A DNA stretch of 64,000 nt from Pseudomonas fluorescens (GTDB lineage Bacteria > Pseudomonadota > Gammaproteobacteria > Pseudomonadales > Pseudomonadaceae): positions 428,732 to 492,731 of the forward strand of contig NZ_CABVIX010000003.1 of assembly GCF_902498185.1 (NCBI RefSeq). Reading direction: 5' to 3'. The notes under the pieces were generated by a model. That model was not told the DNA's origin and searched no databases. It saw only the letters and a program-made list of their open reading frames with translations. Shown here piece by piece: positions 9,392 through 17,499 of the stretch (its first letter is position 1; every line of letters begins with the position of its first letter). Made by a program: the position numbers and the translations under genes.

Positions 9392-9693
9392 GGGGTTTTC
9401 ATCCAGTAGGCCAGGCCATTGATCAGCGCCAGCGCGAGGCTCGGCAGCAGCACGCCCAGCCACGCGCGCCAGGCGCTGCGGCAGGCGAAACACCAGATGA
9501 AGGCCAGCAGGTAGAACACGAATGAAAGCATCATGCCGGTGAGCACCGCATCGACCTTGGGAAGCGGCGCCAGAAACGCGATGCAGATGCTCGCCATCGA
9601 GGCCAGCAGGTAGCCGCCCAGCAGCGCGGCCAGACTGCGCGACGTGACGGCCAGACGATAGCTGACGGGCAGCCCGGCACTTTTGCTTTTCAT
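9388..9693 (-). CDS. DUF3649 domain-containing membrane protein
   Basis: 101 residues with three hydrophobic helices (LAALLGGYLLASMASICIAF, MMLSFVFYLLAFIWCFAC, LGVLLPSLALALINGLAYW), matching the small DUF3649 family found in front of PepSY-TM genes. It is the first gene of a three-gene operon (DUF3649, PepSY, DUF3325) whose members overlap by 1-4 bases. A weak Fur-box-like sequence lies 30-50 bp upstream. Role in iron uptake is inferred from the operon type. Confidence 0.8.
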   Translation of the reverse strand: MKSKSAGLPVSYRLAVTSRSLAALLGGYLLASMASICIAFLAPLPKVDAVLTGMMLSFVFYLLAFIWCFACRSAWRAWLGVLLPSLALALINGLAYWMKTP

Positions 9694-9722
9694 CGAGGGA
9701 GTCCAGGTAACGAGGAAGCAAT

Positions 9723-9741
9723 AGTAATGATTTCGTTTCGC
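9723..9741 (-). promoter_or_regulatory. Possible weak Fur box upstream of the DUF3649/PepSY/DUF3325 operon
   Basis: On the minus strand the 19-mer matches the Fur consensus (GATAATGATAATCATTATC) at about 11 positions, with a good right half (AAATCATTA) and a poor left half. It sits 30-48 bp before the operon start, a usual place for an operator. The match is weak, and the main support is the operon's likely iron-related role. Confidence 0.25.
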
Positions 9742-9945
9742 ATAAGCAAAACGACATGACAGCCCGGGCGATTGGACACTTCTGAAAAAGAAATTCGCCG
9801 GGTTTTTGCTACAAGAAATTTATCTTTGCCCAGGGGTTGAAATCGTCAGTCGATTGCCTGACCTTAGAGTCAAGAGGCGAATTTTCCCACAGGCTGCAAC
9901 AGCCTTGGTCTGCCTCTTTCGAGCTAGCTGAATAAGGATTGAATC

Positions 9946-10305
9946 ATGCAAATCCAGGTCAACAGCGACAATCATATCCAAGGCAACGAACGACTGAACG
10001 AGTGGGTTCGCAGCACGGTGGAAAGCACGCTCGAACGATTTGAAGAGGACCTTACCCGCATCGAGGTCCACTTGCGTGACGAGAACGGCGACAAGCCCGG
10101 TCCGCATGACAAGCGCTGCCAGTTGGAGGCGCGGCCCAAGGGCCATCAGCCGATTTCCGTGAACCATACCGCCACGTCGCTGGAACAGGCGGTCGAGGGC
10201 GCGGCCAACAAGCTCAATAACGCGCTGGATCATCTGTATGGCAAGTTGCGCAGCAAGCGCAGCGTATTGCCGCACACCCAGCCTGAGAGCGAACTGGAGG
10301 ACTGA
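9946..10305 (+). CDS. HPF/RaiA-family ribosome-associated protein (short form)
   Basis: 119 residues of the sigma-54 modulation/S30EA ribosomal family: MQIQVNSDNHIQGNERLNEWV, then the strand-helix core with RIEVHLRDENGDKPGPHDKRC. It lacks the C-terminal dimerisation domain of long HPF. These proteins bind the 30S subunit and stabilise resting or stressed ribosomes. The gene stands alone between divergent neighbours and is followed by a strong hairpin at 10315. This is probably a second HPF homologue; the main hpf gene of Pseudomonas lies near rpoN. Confidence 0.85.
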   Translation: MQIQVNSDNHIQGNERLNEWVRSTVESTLERFEEDLTRIEVHLRDENGDKPGPHDKRCQLEARPKGHQPISVNHTATSLEQAVEGAANKLNNALDHLYGKLRSKRSVLPHTQPESELED

Positions 10306-10314
10306 TCCACACCG

Positions 10315-10338
10315 AGGGAGCGGGCTGGCCCGCTCCCT
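10315..10338 (+). repeat. REP-like palindrome after the HPF gene, possible terminator
   Basis: Perfect 11-bp arms (agggagcgggc and gcccgctccct) with a two-base loop, 9 bp after the HPF stop. No T-run follows, so it is either a REP element or a 3' stabilising hairpin; the gagcgggc core is that of P. putida REP sequences, like the one at 42517. Confidence 0.6.
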
Positions 10339-10448
10339 GTTCAGGTGCTGAAGTCTCCACCATTGCACACAGCTCGTCGTCCCATCTGAACCAAGCCCGC
10401 CCTAGCCCGGTCAGTTTCCCTACCTACATTCCAGACCCGGCCGATACC

Positions 10449-10742
10449 ATGACCAATCCCTTCGACATGATCAGCGACGCCTTCGCGCCGCAATACCGCG
10501 TCAACCTGAGCATCGAGCGGCTGGACGGCAGCATCGTGCTGACGCTTTCAAATGACGAAGGCGTGGTGGCCAAACGGCTGATCTCCGAAGCCCAGCGCAA
10601 CGACCCGGTGCGCCTGCAGCGTCTGATCGAGAGTATTCGCTTCGGCATGGCAATCGAGCAAGGTGACAACGCGGTGGAAATGCTCGCCTCTCTGGCCAAG
10701 GCTTCAACGGGAACCCGTTGCGGGTCCCTGCCTCCAGCCTGA
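10449..10742 (+). CDS. DUF3509 domain-containing protein
   Basis: 97 residues starting MTNPFDMISDAFAPQYRVNL. The pattern of two beta strands (YRVNLSIERLDGSIVLTLSN) followed by a basic helix region (AKRLISEAQRNDPVRLQRLIESIRF) matches DUF3509, a small Pseudomonas family of unknown role. The start is the only ATG before the conserved region. It converges with the hypothetical gene at 10746, three bases away. Confidence 0.8.
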   Translation: MTNPFDMISDAFAPQYRVNLSIERLDGSIVLTLSNDEGVVAKRLISEAQRNDPVRLQRLIESIRFGMAIEQGDNAVEMLASLAKASTGTRCGSLPPA

Positions 10743-10745
10743 GTG

Positions 10746-11075
10746 TCATACGCCCGGCGGCGCGTCCAGCAGCATGCGGATCATTCTCTCGAAGTCCGAA
10801 AGCCGCAAGCGGCTCACCCGGTGCTCTGGCTCGAATGAATGCGCCGCACTGAAGACGCCAGAAAGCCCTGGATCATAAGTAGGCTCTTCGCCCCGCTCGA
10901 CCCAGGCCACGGCTTCCAGCACCAGGCTCCTGGATTGTATGACTTTCAGGCCAACCGCATCTTCGACTTGATTGATGAACACTTGATCCGGGTCCAGTCC
11001 GTGACCCTGAAGGCTGTCGGTCAGGCGCAGGCGGACCGAATGGATGAACTGCTCGTAAGCTCCGGCTTGAGTCAT
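10746..11075 (-). CDS. Hypothetical protein
   Basis: 109 residues starting MTQAGAYEQFIHSVRLRLTD. The ATG at 11075 is preceded by a clear AGGAGA ribosome-binding site at 8 bp spacing; a longer ORF to 11150 lacks one. The protein is soluble, acidic and mostly helical, with no recognised motif or cysteines. Codon use (GC at third positions) matches the neighbours, and a good ribosome-binding site supports that it is expressed. Function unknown. Confidence 0.65.
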   Translation of the reverse strand: MTQAGAYEQFIHSVRLRLTDSLQGHGLDPDQVFINQVEDAVGLKVIQSRSLVLEAVAWVERGEEPTYDPGLSGVFSAAHSFEPEHRVSRLRLSDFERMIRMLLDAPPGV

Positions 11076-11197
11076 GTCGCTGTCTCCTGGCAAAGCGTGC
11101 AGTCTTCGCGGCACCGCGCCGCGAATCCAAGGTTCTGCACGCCCGGCCATTGAACTGCCTGGCCCTGCACCATGATCGCTAACTAACTACCGCCCGC

Positions 11198-11692
11198 CTA
11201 TTTGCCCTCTTCAAGCTCTCGCCCGCTGGCATCGATCACCTTGGTCGATGGGTAGCGATACGACGCGTAGCGCACCACCAGAATGGCGAACGCCAGCAGC
11301 AGGATGCCCCCGCACAGATACAGCAGCCCCACATCGGGCGCCTTGTGGTGCGAGACGTCGCCGATCAGCAAGCGGGTCAGCGCGGTGATCGCCACGTACA
11401 GCAGGAAGCGGATCGGCATGTGGTTGGTCTTGAAGTAGATACCCACCATGGCGCCCAGCTCCAGGTAGATGAACAGCAGCAGGATGTCGTCGACATTCAC
11501 GCTACCCTTGTCGAGCATCTCGAAGAAGGTCACGACCGCGGCCCAGGCGGTGATGCCGCCAATGCCGAACAAGGCCAGGTAATGGAAGGACTCCACGCAC
11601 AGATTGCCGAGCGAGTCGGCCGAACCGTGCAGGCCCTTGCGCAGCTTTTCTGCCCATTTGATGTTCAAGTTTCCTACTCCCCGATACGACAT
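11198..11692 (-). CDS. PsiE-family inner-membrane protein
   Basis: 164 residues with four hydrophobic helices and the PsiE hallmarks LLLFIYLELGAMVGIYFK and MPIRFLLYVAITALTRLLIGD. PsiE proteins are phosphate-starvation-inducible membrane proteins of unknown mechanism. An N-terminal amphipathic stretch (KWAEKLRKGLHG) precedes the membrane domain. The gene stands alone; no convincing Pho box was seen in the 230-bp region upstream, which it shares divergently with yebG. Confidence 0.85.
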   Translation of the reverse strand: MSYRGVGNLNIKWAEKLRKGLHGSADSLGNLCVESFHYLALFGIGGITAWAAVVTFFEMLDKGSVNVDDILLLFIYLELGAMVGIYFKTNHMPIRFLLYVAITALTRLLIGDVSHHKAPDVGLLYLCGGILLLAFAILVVRYASYRYPSTKVIDASGRELEEGK

Positions 11693-11865
11693 GAAGGATG
11701 ATGCGCCATCGAAGTGACGGCTTTTGTGTCATGCAGTTAAAGGGCCAGGCCCTCTCGTGAGAAGGCGACCGATTGCCGCAAGGCACGTGGCGGCTGCGCT
11801 GTGAGGGGGCCGAAGGCAGAGAAATCATCAACCGCGGCTTGCAGGCGGGGTACGAATCCGGAATA

Positions 11866-11881
11866 CTGTATATAAATACAG
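11866..11881. promoter_or_regulatory. LexA (SOS) box of yebG
   Basis: ctgtatataaatacag fits the LexA consensus CTG-N10-CAG with the preferred alternating A/T centre, 43 bp before the yebG ATG. YebG is a classical LexA-regulated protein, so placement and gene identity agree. The box also lies 174 bp from the divergent psiE start, probably too far to control it. Confidence 0.92.
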
Positions 11882-11924
11882 CTAAACACTGACCAACCCG
11901 CAATAAAGGCACATGAGGTGATGA

Positions 11925-12188
11925 ATGGCCGTCGAAGTGGTATACCGCAGCAGCCGCGACCCGGAGCGCTTGTTCATGGATAAGGCCGAAGCAGACCGTC
12001 ACGACAAGATGCTCGAACTGGCCGAACGGCTGGCCGAGGTATTGCAAAAAGCCGTACCTTCGCTGAGCGAACAGCAGGTTGAGGAAGCCGGTATCTATAT
12101 GGCGAAGAACCGTGACGTGTTCGCGCGGGCGTTCAAGAGCCAGCCCGATGCACTGGCCGAACTGCTCGATGGCGGATCGGCAGACTGA
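11925..12188 (+). CDS. yebG: YebG-family SOS-inducible protein
   Basis: 87 residues starting MAVEVVYRSSRDPERLFMDK, with the helical YebG region EADRHDKMLELAERLAEVL and a terminal AKNRDVFARAFK. YebG is a small DNA-damage-induced protein of unclear role, reported as LexA-controlled in E. coli. The near-perfect LexA box upstream confirms SOS control here. It converges with the leucine dehydrogenase gene, six bases between stops. Confidence 0.9.
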   Translation: MAVEVVYRSSRDPERLFMDKAEADRHDKMLELAERLAEVLQKAVPSLSEQQVEEAGIYMAKNRDVFARAFKSQPDALAELLDGGSAD

Positions 12189-12194
12189 CGCTGT

Positions 12195-13214
12195 TCAACC
12201 GTACAACAGGCGTTCGGCCAGCATCTGCGCCACGCGGGCAGGGGAGCGGTGTTCCGCCTGGGCATGGGCGAACACCTCGGTGAGCCGCAGGGGAATGCGT
12301 GCAAGGTGCGCGGTGATGATGCCGATGTCCTCGCCACGGTGCTTGAGCGCCACGTAGATGAGCCCGCCCGCATTGATCACGTAGTCCGGTGCGTACAGGA
12401 TGCCGCGGCTTTCCAGCTGGTCGGCAACCTGCAGCGTGGTCAGCTGGTTGTTGGCTGCCCCCGCGACTGCCGCGCAGCGCAGCTGCATCGCGCTCTGGCC
12501 GGTCAGCACCGGGCCCACCCCGCAAGGCGCGAAGATATCGCACGGCGTGCTGATCAAGGCCTCATTGGCCACCGGGTGAGCATTGAACTGCTGCATCGCC
12601 AGCTGTACCCGCCCTGGGTCATGGTCGCTGACCAACAGCTCGGCGCCTGCCGCGTGCAACTGTTCGGCCAGGGCATAGCCGACATTGCCCAGGCCTTGCA
12701 CCGCCACCCGCAGGCCTTCGAGGTTGTCACTGCCCAGCCGCGCCATGGACGTGGCACGGATGCCGGCGAATACGCCCATGGCCGCATGCGGCGAGGGATC
12801 GCCGGAGGCGGTCGTGCTGGTGACATGCTGGGTGGACTGGGCGATGCAGTCCATGTCCAGCGTTGAGGTGCCGCTGTCCACGGCAGTGATGAAGCGCCCC
12901 TGCAAGGTGTCGACGAAGCGCCCGAACGCTTCGAACAGCGCCGCGCGGTTCTCCACATGGGGGTTGCGGATGATCACCGCCTTGCCGCCACCATATGCCA
13001 AGCCCGCAAGCGCGGCCTTGTAGCTCATGCCTTGGGCCAGGCTGATGGCGTCGGTCACGGCGCTGGCATCATCAGCGTATGGCAGGTAGCGGCAGCCACC
13101 CATGGCAGGGCCCAGGTGCTCACTGTGGATCGCCACCACGGCCTTGAGGCCGGTGGGCGGGTCTGTCCACAGGTGGATGGATTGGGTGCGGGTGCTTTGC
13201 ATGAGCGCGAACAT
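12195..13214 (-). CDS. Leucine dehydrogenase (Glu/Leu/Phe/Val dehydrogenase family)
   Basis: 339 residues. NAD-dependent reversible oxidative deamination of branched-chain amino acids to 2-oxo acids. The substrate-binding GPAMGGCRYLPY motif, the catalytic lysine in GMSYKAALAGLAYGGGKAV and the Rossmann motif VAVQGLGNVGYALAEQL are all present. Length and motifs fit leucine dehydrogenase better than the larger glutamate enzymes; phenylalanine or valine specificity cannot be excluded. Single gene, neighbouring the amino-acid catabolic hmg operon. Confidence 0.87.
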   Translation of the reverse strand: MFALMQSTRTQSIHLWTDPPTGLKAVVAIHSEHLGPAMGGCRYLPYADDASAVTDAISLAQGMSYKAALAGLAYGGGKAVIIRNPHVENRAALFEAFGRFVDTLQGRFITAVDSGTSTLDMDCIAQSTQHVTSTTASGDPSPHAAMGVFAGIRATSMARLGSDNLEGLRVAVQGLGNVGYALAEQLHAAGAELLVSDHDPGRVQLAMQQFNAHPVANEALISTPCDIFAPCGVGPVLTGQSAMQLRCAAVAGAANNQLTTLQVADQLESRGILYAPDYVINAGGLIYVALKHRGEDIGIITAHLARIPLRLTEVFAHAQAEHRSPARVAQMLAERLLYG

Positions 13215-13341
13215 CGACGGGCTCCCCCGATGAGTCTCTCCTCAGTATAGGCACGGCCGGGGAAGACGCCCGGCCTTGAAGGGACCACTGGACGAAAACC
13301 CGCGCCCAAGCTACAACAAAAGCTAGAGCGGAGATTCCCCC

Positions 13342-14148
13342 ATGAACCCACGTCAAGCCTGTCTGGCCTGCCTGGAAAGCGAGCCTGTAAATCTGCTGGA
13401 AGCTGCCCTCTGGATTGCAGCCGAGCATGATCACAGTGTCGATATCTCCGCCTGCCTTGCCCGGGTCCAGGAACTGCAGCAAGCCATAAGCGCTGCCCTG
13501 CCGATGCTGCCCCTGGCCGAGCTGGCCCAGCCGTTGCTGCGCCAACTCAACGCCTTGGGATTCCAACAGGATGAATACCATCCGCTGCGCCCTCAAGCCG
13601 CGTTGCTGGACAAAGTGCTCCTGCGCCGCCGAGGCCAGCCCCTTGCCTTGGCCATCCTGGTGATGGACCTTGCCCGGCGCCTGTCCATTGCGCTGGAAGG
13701 CGTCAATTTTCCTGGTCATTTCTTGCTGCGGGTGCCCGGGGCCGACCACTTGCTCGACCCTTGCGGCGGACGCAGGCTTTATCCCAGCGACTGTCGGGAA
13801 CTGCTCGGCCGGCAATTTGGCCCGCAGATCCAGCTGAGCGCCGAGCACTTGCATACCGCGAGCCCCAGGCAGATGCTCCAGCGGCTGTCGCGCAACCTGC
13901 GTCAGCTGCATTCGAGCAATGACAACGACCTGGCCGCGCTGATCGACGCCGAGCGGGTGATGCAACTCGGGCCAGTGGTCGTCAGCGACTACCTGGCCCG
14001 TGCCACCCTGTACCAGCACCTGGACTGCCCGCAGGCCGAGCGCTTCGATCTCGAGCATGCGCTGCTGCTGACAGAGGACCCGATCCAGCGACTGCGCCTG
14101 AGCGAGCGCCTTGGCAAGCTACCGGCGCCGACCCGCTCGGTTCACTGA
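13342..14148 (+). CDS. SirB1 family (transglutaminase-like/TPR) protein
   Basis: 268 residues. The central region, with LLDKVLLRRRGQPLALAILVMDLARRL and FPGHFLLRVPG then LLDPCGGRRLYPSDC, matches the SirB1 N-terminal domain (a transglutaminase-like fold that has lost much of its active site), and the C-terminal third resembles the TPR part (VVSDYLARATLYQHLDCPQAE). The role is not established. It converges on maiA, with a 7-bp overlap of the 3' ends. Confidence 0.8.
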   Translation: MNPRQACLACLESEPVNLLEAALWIAAEHDHSVDISACLARVQELQQAISAALPMLPLAELAQPLLRQLNALGFQQDEYHPLRPQAALLDKVLLRRRGQPLALAILVMDLARRLSIALEGVNFPGHFLLRVPGADHLLDPCGGRRLYPSDCRELLGRQFGPQIQLSAEHLHTASPRQMLQRLSRNLRQLHSSNDNDLAALIDAERVMQLGPVVVSDYLARATLYQHLDCPQAERFDLEHALLLTEDPIQRLRLSERLGKLPAPTRSVH

Positions 14149-14774
14149 GCTGGCGTATCAGGCTGGCGCGCCGGGTGTGCCTGGATGAACGCGGGATGCT
14201 GCGCGGCCAGTGCTGCCACGCGGCGGATACGTGGATAGCTACCCAGGTCGATACTGAAACGCTCGGCGGCGTAGAGTTGTGGAATCAAGTACAGGTCGGC
14301 CAGCCCCGGCCAGTCACCGAAGCAGTAGCCCTGATCGCCGATCAACTGTTCCACCGCGCCCAGTCCCTGGCTGATCCAGTGGGCTGTCCACAGACTTACC
14401 TGGACCTCGTCGTGCCCCAGCTGACGCAGCTGGTTGAGCACGCTCACGTTGTGCAGCGGATGGATGTCACAAGCGATCAGCGCCGCCACGCCGCGCACCG
14501 CGGCGCGCTGTCCGGCATCCGCTGGCAGCAGCGCGGGCTGTGGATAAGCCTCTTCCAGGTACTCGATGATAGCGGGTGACTGCACCAACAGCGTGCGGCT
14601 GTCAGTGCGCAGCGCAGGCACCCGTCCCTGCGGATTGATGGCCAGGTAATCGGCACCGCGCTGCTCGCCCTTGAGCAGGTTGACCGGCACTGCCCGGTAA
14701 TCCAGTCCCTTGAGCGCCAGGGCAATCCTCACCCGGTAGGAAGACGTGGAACGGTAGTAGCTGAAGAGCTCCAT
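14142..14774 (-). CDS. maiA: Maleylacetoacetate isomerase
   Basis: 210 residues of the zeta-class glutathione transferase family. It isomerises maleylacetoacetate to fumarylacetoacetate with glutathione. The N-terminus MELFSYYRSTSSYRVRIALA carries the zeta SS-x-x-x-VRIAL active-site motif, and the GST C-terminal helical domain follows. It is the last gene of the hmgA-fahA-maiA operon, 12 bp after fahA, and completes conversion of homogentisate to fumarate and acetoacetate. Confidence 0.95.
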   Translation of the reverse strand: MELFSYYRSTSSYRVRIALALKGLDYRAVPVNLLKGEQRGADYLAINPQGRVPALRTDSRTLLVQSPAIIEYLEEAYPQPALLPADAGQRAAVRGVAALIACDIHPLHNVSVLNQLRQLGHDEVQVSLWTAHWISQGLGAVEQLIGDQGYCFGDWPGLADLYLIPQLYAAERFSIDLGSYPRIRRVAALAAQHPAFIQAHPARQPDTPAQ

Positions 14775-14786
14775 CGCCCTGCCCTC

Positions 14787-16079
14787 TCAATGTGCCGGAC
14801 GGATGATGCCGCGGCATTCGCCGAAGCCGATGCTGGCCACGCCGTCGCGCGTGCAACGGGCACGCAGGACGACCTCGTCACCGTCCTCAAGGAACCTGCG
14901 CACCTCGCCACTGGCCAGTTCGACCGGCAGCTTGCCGCCTTCGGTGATCTCCAGCAGGCTGCCGCAGGCCTCTGTTCCGGCGCCCGACAACGTGCCCGTA
15001 CCGAACAGGTCACCCGGTTGCAGCTGGCAGCCATTGACGCTGTGGTGGGCCACCAGCTGGGCCGCGGTCCAGTACATGCTGCGGGTATTGCTCAGGGTCA
15101 AGCGGTGGGCGGGCAAACCCTGTTCGCGCATGCGCTCGGTGAGCAGCAGCACTTCGAGCTCGATGTCGAACGCGCCGCTGGCCTGGTCACGGGCGTCGAA
15201 CAGGTATGCCAGCGGTTGTGGGTCACCTTCGGGTCGAGCGGGCTGGGCGCAGCGGAACGGCTCCAGGGCCTCGGCCGTCACCACCCACGGCGAGACGCTG
15301 GTGATGAAGCTCTTGGACAGGAACGGCCCGAGCGGCTGGTATTCCCAGGCCTGGATATCGCGCGCCGACCAATCGTTGAGCAGGCACAGCCCCGCAATGT
15401 GCTCGCCCGCCTCGGCCACGGGAATGCTGTCGCCCATTTCGTTGCCCTGGCCGATCCAGATGCCGAGCTCAAGCTCATAGTCCAGCCGTGCGCACGGACC
15501 GAACGTCGGTTCGGTCTGCCCCGCCGGCAGCGTCTGGCCCTTGGGCCTGCGTACGTCGGTGCCCGAGGGGCGCAGGGTCGAGGCGCGGCCGTGGTAGCCG
15601 ATCGGCACATACTTGTAGTTGGGCAGCAAGGGGTTGTCCGGGCGGAACAGCTTGCCAACGTTGGTGGCGTGCTGGATGCCGACGTAGAAGTCGGTGTAGT
15701 CGCCGACGCGCGCCGGCAGGTGCATCTGGCAGTCGCTGGCCGGATACAGCGCAGGCCTGAGCGCGGCCTGGTGCTCGCTGGTTTCGCCGAGCAGTACCAG
15801 CAACCGTTCGCGCAGGGCGACGCGGGCTTCACGTCCCAGGGCGAAAAAGTCATTGAGGGCGCCGCCGCGGGTCGCTTGCACCGCACGCTTCGCCTGGCCG
15901 TCGAACAACCCGGAATCGAGCACCGCTTCAAGGTCGAGGACGGCATCTCCGATGGCCACGCCGCAGCGCCGCGCTTCACCCGGGCGGCTGAAGATGCCGA
16001 GGGGCAGGTTCTGCAGCGGAAAGTCAGCGTGGCCGTTGGCGTGTTCGACCCAGCTGCGGACAGTGGCGGTCTGGTTCAT
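14787..16079 (-). CDS. fahA: Fumarylacetoacetase
   Basis: 430 residues, usual for the enzyme. It hydrolyses fumarylacetoacetate to fumarate and acetoacetate in the cytoplasm. The N-terminal SH3-like domain (FPLQNLPLGIFSRPG) and the catalytic C-terminal domain with YTDFYVGIQHATNVGKLFR (catalytic His), the metal-ligand region RLDYELELGIWIG and DWSARDIQAWEYQPLGPFL are intact. It lies 3 bp after hmgA and 12 bp before maiA in one operon. In other work this gene is also called hmgB. Confidence 0.96.
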   Translation of the reverse strand: MNQTATVRSWVEHANGHADFPLQNLPLGIFSRPGEARRCGVAIGDAVLDLEAVLDSGLFDGQAKRAVQATRGGALNDFFALGREARVALRERLLVLLGETSEHQAALRPALYPASDCQMHLPARVGDYTDFYVGIQHATNVGKLFRPDNPLLPNYKYVPIGYHGRASTLRPSGTDVRRPKGQTLPAGQTEPTFGPCARLDYELELGIWIGQGNEMGDSIPVAEAGEHIAGLCLLNDWSARDIQAWEYQPLGPFLSKSFITSVSPWVVTAEALEPFRCAQPARPEGDPQPLAYLFDARDQASGAFDIELEVLLLTERMREQGLPAHRLTLSNTRSMYWTAAQLVAHHSVNGCQLQPGDLFGTGTLSGAGTEACGSLLEITEGGKLPVELASGEVRRFLEDGDEVVLRARCTRDGVASIGFGECRGIIRPAH

Positions 16080-16082
16080 GGA

Positions 16083-17381
16083 TCAGCTCCGGTTCGGGTT
16101 GAAGGTGCTCGGCAGGGTCGCCCAGCAGCTGTCGTAATCGGCCTGCAGTTGCGGGCAGTCAAGGGCATGGCGGCTTGGACGCAGCACCTGGCTGGTCTCG
16201 AACATGAAGGCCATGGTGTCGTCGATCCTGTGCGGTGCGAGCTCTGCGGCGATCGCCCGGCTGCAGGTCTCCGCGTCCGGCCCGTGGGCGCTCATGCAAC
16301 TGTGCAACGACGCGCCGCCCGGCAGGAATCCTTCGGCCTTGGCGTCGTAGGCGCCGTGGATCAGGCCCATGAATTCGTTCATCAGATTGCGGTGGAACCA
16401 CGGCGGGCGGAAGGTGTTTTCGGCCACCATCCAGCGCGGCGGGAAAATCACGAAATCGAGATTGGCCATGCCCGGCACGCTGGTTGGCGAGGTGAGCACG
16501 GTAAAGATCGACGGGTCCGGGTGATCGAAGCTGACGGTGCCCAGGGTGTTGAAACGGCGAAGGTCATATTTGTACGGCACGTTGTTGCCATGCCAGGCCA
16601 CCACGTCCAGCGGCGAGTGCTGCAGCTCGCAGCCCCACAGCTCACCGAGAAACTTCTGCACCAGCTGTACCGGGGCGTCGGTTTCTTCATAACGCGCTAC
16701 GGGTGCAAGGAAGTCGCGCGCGTTGGCCAGGCCATTGCTGCCGATCGGGCCGAGGTCCGGCAGGCGCAGCGGGGCGCCGTGGTTTTCGGCGATGTAGCCA
16801 CGTGCCTCGCCGTCGAGCAACTCGACGCGGAATTTCAGGCCACGCGGGAGCACGGCGATTTCCAGCGGCTCGACTTCCAGCACGCCCAACTCGGTCGCGA
16901 TGCGCAGGCGGCCTTGCTGGGGTACCAGCAACAGCTCACCGTCGGCGTTGAAGAACACCCGCTCCATCGAGCGATTGGCGCAATAGGTGAAGACGCTGAT
17001 CCCGGCCGGCTTCTCGGGCGAGGCATTGGCCGCCATGGCCACCCACCCGCCGATGAAATCGGTTGGCTCGGTTGGCATGGGTTGTGGGCTCCAGCGCAGA
17101 CGGTTGGGCGTGACCGCGCCCAACGGACCGCCAGCCAGCTGCTGCTCCAGGCGCTCGAAGCGCGGGTGCAATGCCGAGGGACGAATGCGGTAGAGCCAGG
17201 TGCGGCGGACTTCGCTGCGGGGCACGGTGAAGGCTGTGCCCGAAAACAGCTCGGCATAAAGACCGTAGGGCGCCTTCTGCGGTGAGTTCTGCCCAACCGG
17301 CAAGGCGCCAGGCAAGGCTTCGCTGGAAAACTCGTTGCCAAATCCGCTCTGGTAGGTGACGAGGGACATGTCGCGGTTCAT
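16083..17381 (-). CDS. hmgA: Homogentisate 1,2-dioxygenase
   Basis: 432 residues. A non-haem Fe(II) ring-cleaving enzyme converting homogentisate to maleylacetoacetate in tyrosine and phenylalanine breakdown. The start [21 protein letters not shown] and metal-site regions [16 protein letters not shown] and [12 protein letters not shown] are intact. It is the first gene of the operon; the HmgR operator at 17413 overlaps its probable promoter. Loss of this gene gives brown pyomelanin pigment, but nothing here suggests a defect. Confidence 0.97.
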   Translation of the reverse strand: MNRDMSLVTYQSGFGNEFSSEALPGALPVGQNSPQKAPYGLYAELFSGTAFTVPRSEVRRTWLYRIRPSALHPRFERLEQQLAGGPLGAVTPNRLRWSPQPMPTEPTDFIGGWVAMAANASPEKPAGISVFTYCANRSMERVFFNADGELLLVPQQGRLRIATELGVLEVEPLEIAVLPRGLKFRVELLDGEARGYIAENHGAPLRLPDLGPIGSNGLANARDFLAPVARYEETDAPVQLVQKFLGELWGCELQHSPLDVVAWHGNNVPYKYDLRRFNTLGTVSFDHPDPSIFTVLTSPTSVPGMANLDFVIFPPRWMVAENTFRPPWFHRNLMNEFMGLIHGAYDAKAEGFLPGGASLHSCMSAHGPDAETCSRAIAAELAPHRIDDTMAFMFETSQVLRPSRHALDCPQLQADYDSCWATLPSTFNPNRS

Positions 17382-17412
17382 CTGCGCCTCCGGGAGGTCT
17401 GCATTGTTTTTA

Positions 17413-17429
17413 TCGTAATCAGATTACGA
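17413..17429. promoter_or_regulatory. HmgR operator: 17-bp palindrome
   Basis: tcgtaatcagattacga is a perfect 8-bp inverted repeat around a single central base, midway between the divergent starts of hmgA (17381) and hmgR (17500). A 17-bp palindromic operator is described for the HmgR repressor of P. putida, with homogentisate as the inducer, so length, place and neighbour gene all agree. A degenerate second copy begins 20 bp further on, near 17434. Confidence 0.88.
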
Positions 17430-17499
17430 ATAACGTAATTTGATTGCCAGGGTGCGTCAAGCTATAAAGACGCCCACTCGATTCCAGGATGCCTACCCC

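Noticed and set aside
7844..9409. 521-codon open frame antisense to the PepSY gene
   Set aside because: Shadow frame, rich in Gln/Ala/Gly; the minus-strand PepSY protein is real by its motifs.
14790..17285. 831-codon open frame on the plus strand
   Set aside because: It lies fully antisense to fahA and hmgA, whose products are certain; the open frame is a GC-rich codon shadow with no recognisable domain.
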